Below, piece by piece: positions 33,018 to 33,782 of a stretch of 33,782 nt of DNA (within the stretch, counting starts at the first letter, position 1; each line of letters begins with the position of its first letter). The DNA comes from Ruminococcus sp. (GTDB lineage: Bacteria; Bacillota; Clostridia; Oscillospirales; Ruminococcaceae), in contig SVNL01000011.1 in assembly GCA_015066925.1 (NCBI GenBank), forward strand, positions 1-33,782, given 5' to 3'. The notes under the pieces are model-generated. The model had not been told where the DNA came from. It did not search any database and saw only the letters and a program-made list of their open reading frames with translations. The position numbers were made by a program, and so were the translations under genes.

Positions 33018-33097
33018 GAATTATTGTGTACTGAAAATCTGAAATGAACCATATTATCGTCCACAGCTTTTCGACATTGTTTGCTGTTTCGGAAGAA

Positions 33098-33782
33098 TTA
33101 CTTTTTAGCGTCCTCTGCACGAATTTCTGCACGACGGATTTTTCCGCTTCCTACAGTTTTCGGCAAGCTATCTCTGAACTCAACAACTCTTGGATATTTA
33201 TAAGGAGCAGTATGTTCCTTAACATATGTCTGGATTTCTTTTTTGAGTTCATCTGTTCCTTCTGTTCCGTTTGTAAGAACGATTGTTGCTTTTACAACCT
33301 GTCCTCTTATTTCGTCGGGAACACCTGTTACAGCACATTCGAGAACATATGGAAGCTCCATAATAACACTTTCGATTTCAAAAGGTCCGATACGGTAGCC
33401 TGATGATTTGATAAGGTCATCAACTCTGCCTACATACCAGTAATAGCCGTCTTCGTCCATTCTTGCAGTATCACCTGTATGATACCAGCCGTCATGCCAA
33501 GCCTCTTTTGTGCTTTCTTCATTTTTGTAGTAGCTCATAAAAAGACCGCAAGGCTTATTATCGCCGACTCTTATGCAGATTTCACCTGTTTCACCGTCAT
33601 CAGCTTCTGTTCCGTCGGCAGAGAGAATATGAACGTCATAAAGAGGATTAGGTCTGCCCATACTTCCCGGTTTTGCTTCCATTCCGACAAAGTTTGCAAC
33701 AGAAAGAGTAGTTTCTGTCTGACCGAAGCCTTCCATAAGAGAAATTCCTGTTGCTTTTTTGAACTGATAGAATACCTCAGGG
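33098..33782 (-). CDS. AMP-forming acyl-CoA synthetase, C-terminal part (runs off the window)
   Basis: Activates a carboxylic acid to acyl-AMP and then acyl-CoA. The 5' part is outside the window; at least 227 residues are visible (…[15 protein letters not shown] then [10 protein letters not shown]). Seen: the adenylation motif [49 protein letters not shown] with the hinge region, and the end motif [12 protein letters not shown] with the catalytic Lys. The wording [11 protein letters not shown]...RGQVVKA is typical of acetyl- or medium-chain acyl-CoA synthetases. The end motif has one extra residue compared with the usual PKTxSGKIRR. Substrate not predictable. Convergent with dnaJ. Confidence 0.9.
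   Translation of the reverse strand, partial: PEVFYQFKKATGISLMEGFGQTETTLSVANFVGMEAKPGSMGRPNPLYDVHILSADGTEADDGETGEICIRVGDNKPCGLFMSYYKNEESTKEAWHDGWYHTGDTARMDEDGYYWYVGRVDDLIKSSGYRIGPFEIESVIMELPYVLECAVTGVPDEIRGQVVKATIVLTNGTEGTDELKKEIQTYVKEHTAPYKYPRVVEFRDSLPKTVGSGKIRRAEIRAEDAKK

Noticed and set aside
33044-33403. A 119-codon plus-strand frame opposite the acyl-CoA synthetase
   Set aside because: Antisense shadow of a well-conserved gene; Phe/Cys/Ser-rich composition typical of reverse-frame reading.

Overview
The window looks like a piece of chromosome from a low-GC, Gram-positive anaerobe of the Clostridia, most likely Ruminococcus or a close relative in the Oscillospiraceae. The reasons are a secreted protein with a type I dockerin, an hrcA-grpE-dnaK-dnaJ operon behind a perfect CIRCE operator, separate secD and secF genes, an 8-subunit F1Fo ATP synthase operon, strong AGGAGG-type ribosome binding sites, and many near-consensus TTGACA-17-TATAAT promoters. 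This is inference from gene content; no marker RNA gene lies in the window.

Layout. 52-4528: a membrane-anchored glycerophosphodiester phosphodiesterase, then secD-secF. 4593-6506 (minus strand): a three-gene cassette resembling phage tail or baseplate receptor-binding parts, with no other phage gene nearby. 6666-13668: a glycan operon (lipid-linked sugar initiator, ManC, Gmd, two GT4 glycosyltransferases, Rmd) that should make GDP-D-rhamnose from mannose-1-phosphate and put it on a lipid carrier. 13772-14131: a small coiled-coil protein. 14173-20837: the ATP synthase operon, in which delta and alpha are read as one 691-residue ORF; a single missing G at 16449/16450 would explain this. 20855-22318: a biotin ligase without a DNA-binding domain and a second glycerophosphodiesterase. 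22325-24369: a DUF975 membrane protein, then PspA with a tiny membrane protein. 24454-27906: a secreted GLUG-repeat dockerin protein, a 56-residue 2[4Fe-4S] ferredoxin, a lipoprotein and a WapI-like orphan immunity protein. 28071-32946: the heat-shock operon. 33098 to the end (minus strand): the C-terminal part of an AMP-forming acyl-CoA synthetase.

Most of the window is housekeeping: protein export (SecDF), energy coupling (F1Fo), proteostasis (HrcA regulon), envelope stress (PspA) and phospholipid or teichoic-acid turnover (two GDPDs). The accessory parts are the tail-like cassette, the D-rhamnose operon, the dockerin protein and the WapI-like gene.

The points I would look at first are: (1) the atpH-atpA junction, where a one-base change separates a true fusion from an ordinary overlapping gene pair; (2) intrinsic-terminator hairpins whose U-tracts end 14-25 nt before the start codons of atpB, birA and the dockerin gene, leaving no room for a promoter, which suggests leader attenuation is common here; (3) the isolated tail-fibre-like cassette with a four-copy hexamer array in its promoter region; (4) a perfect dyad over the -35 box of pspA.
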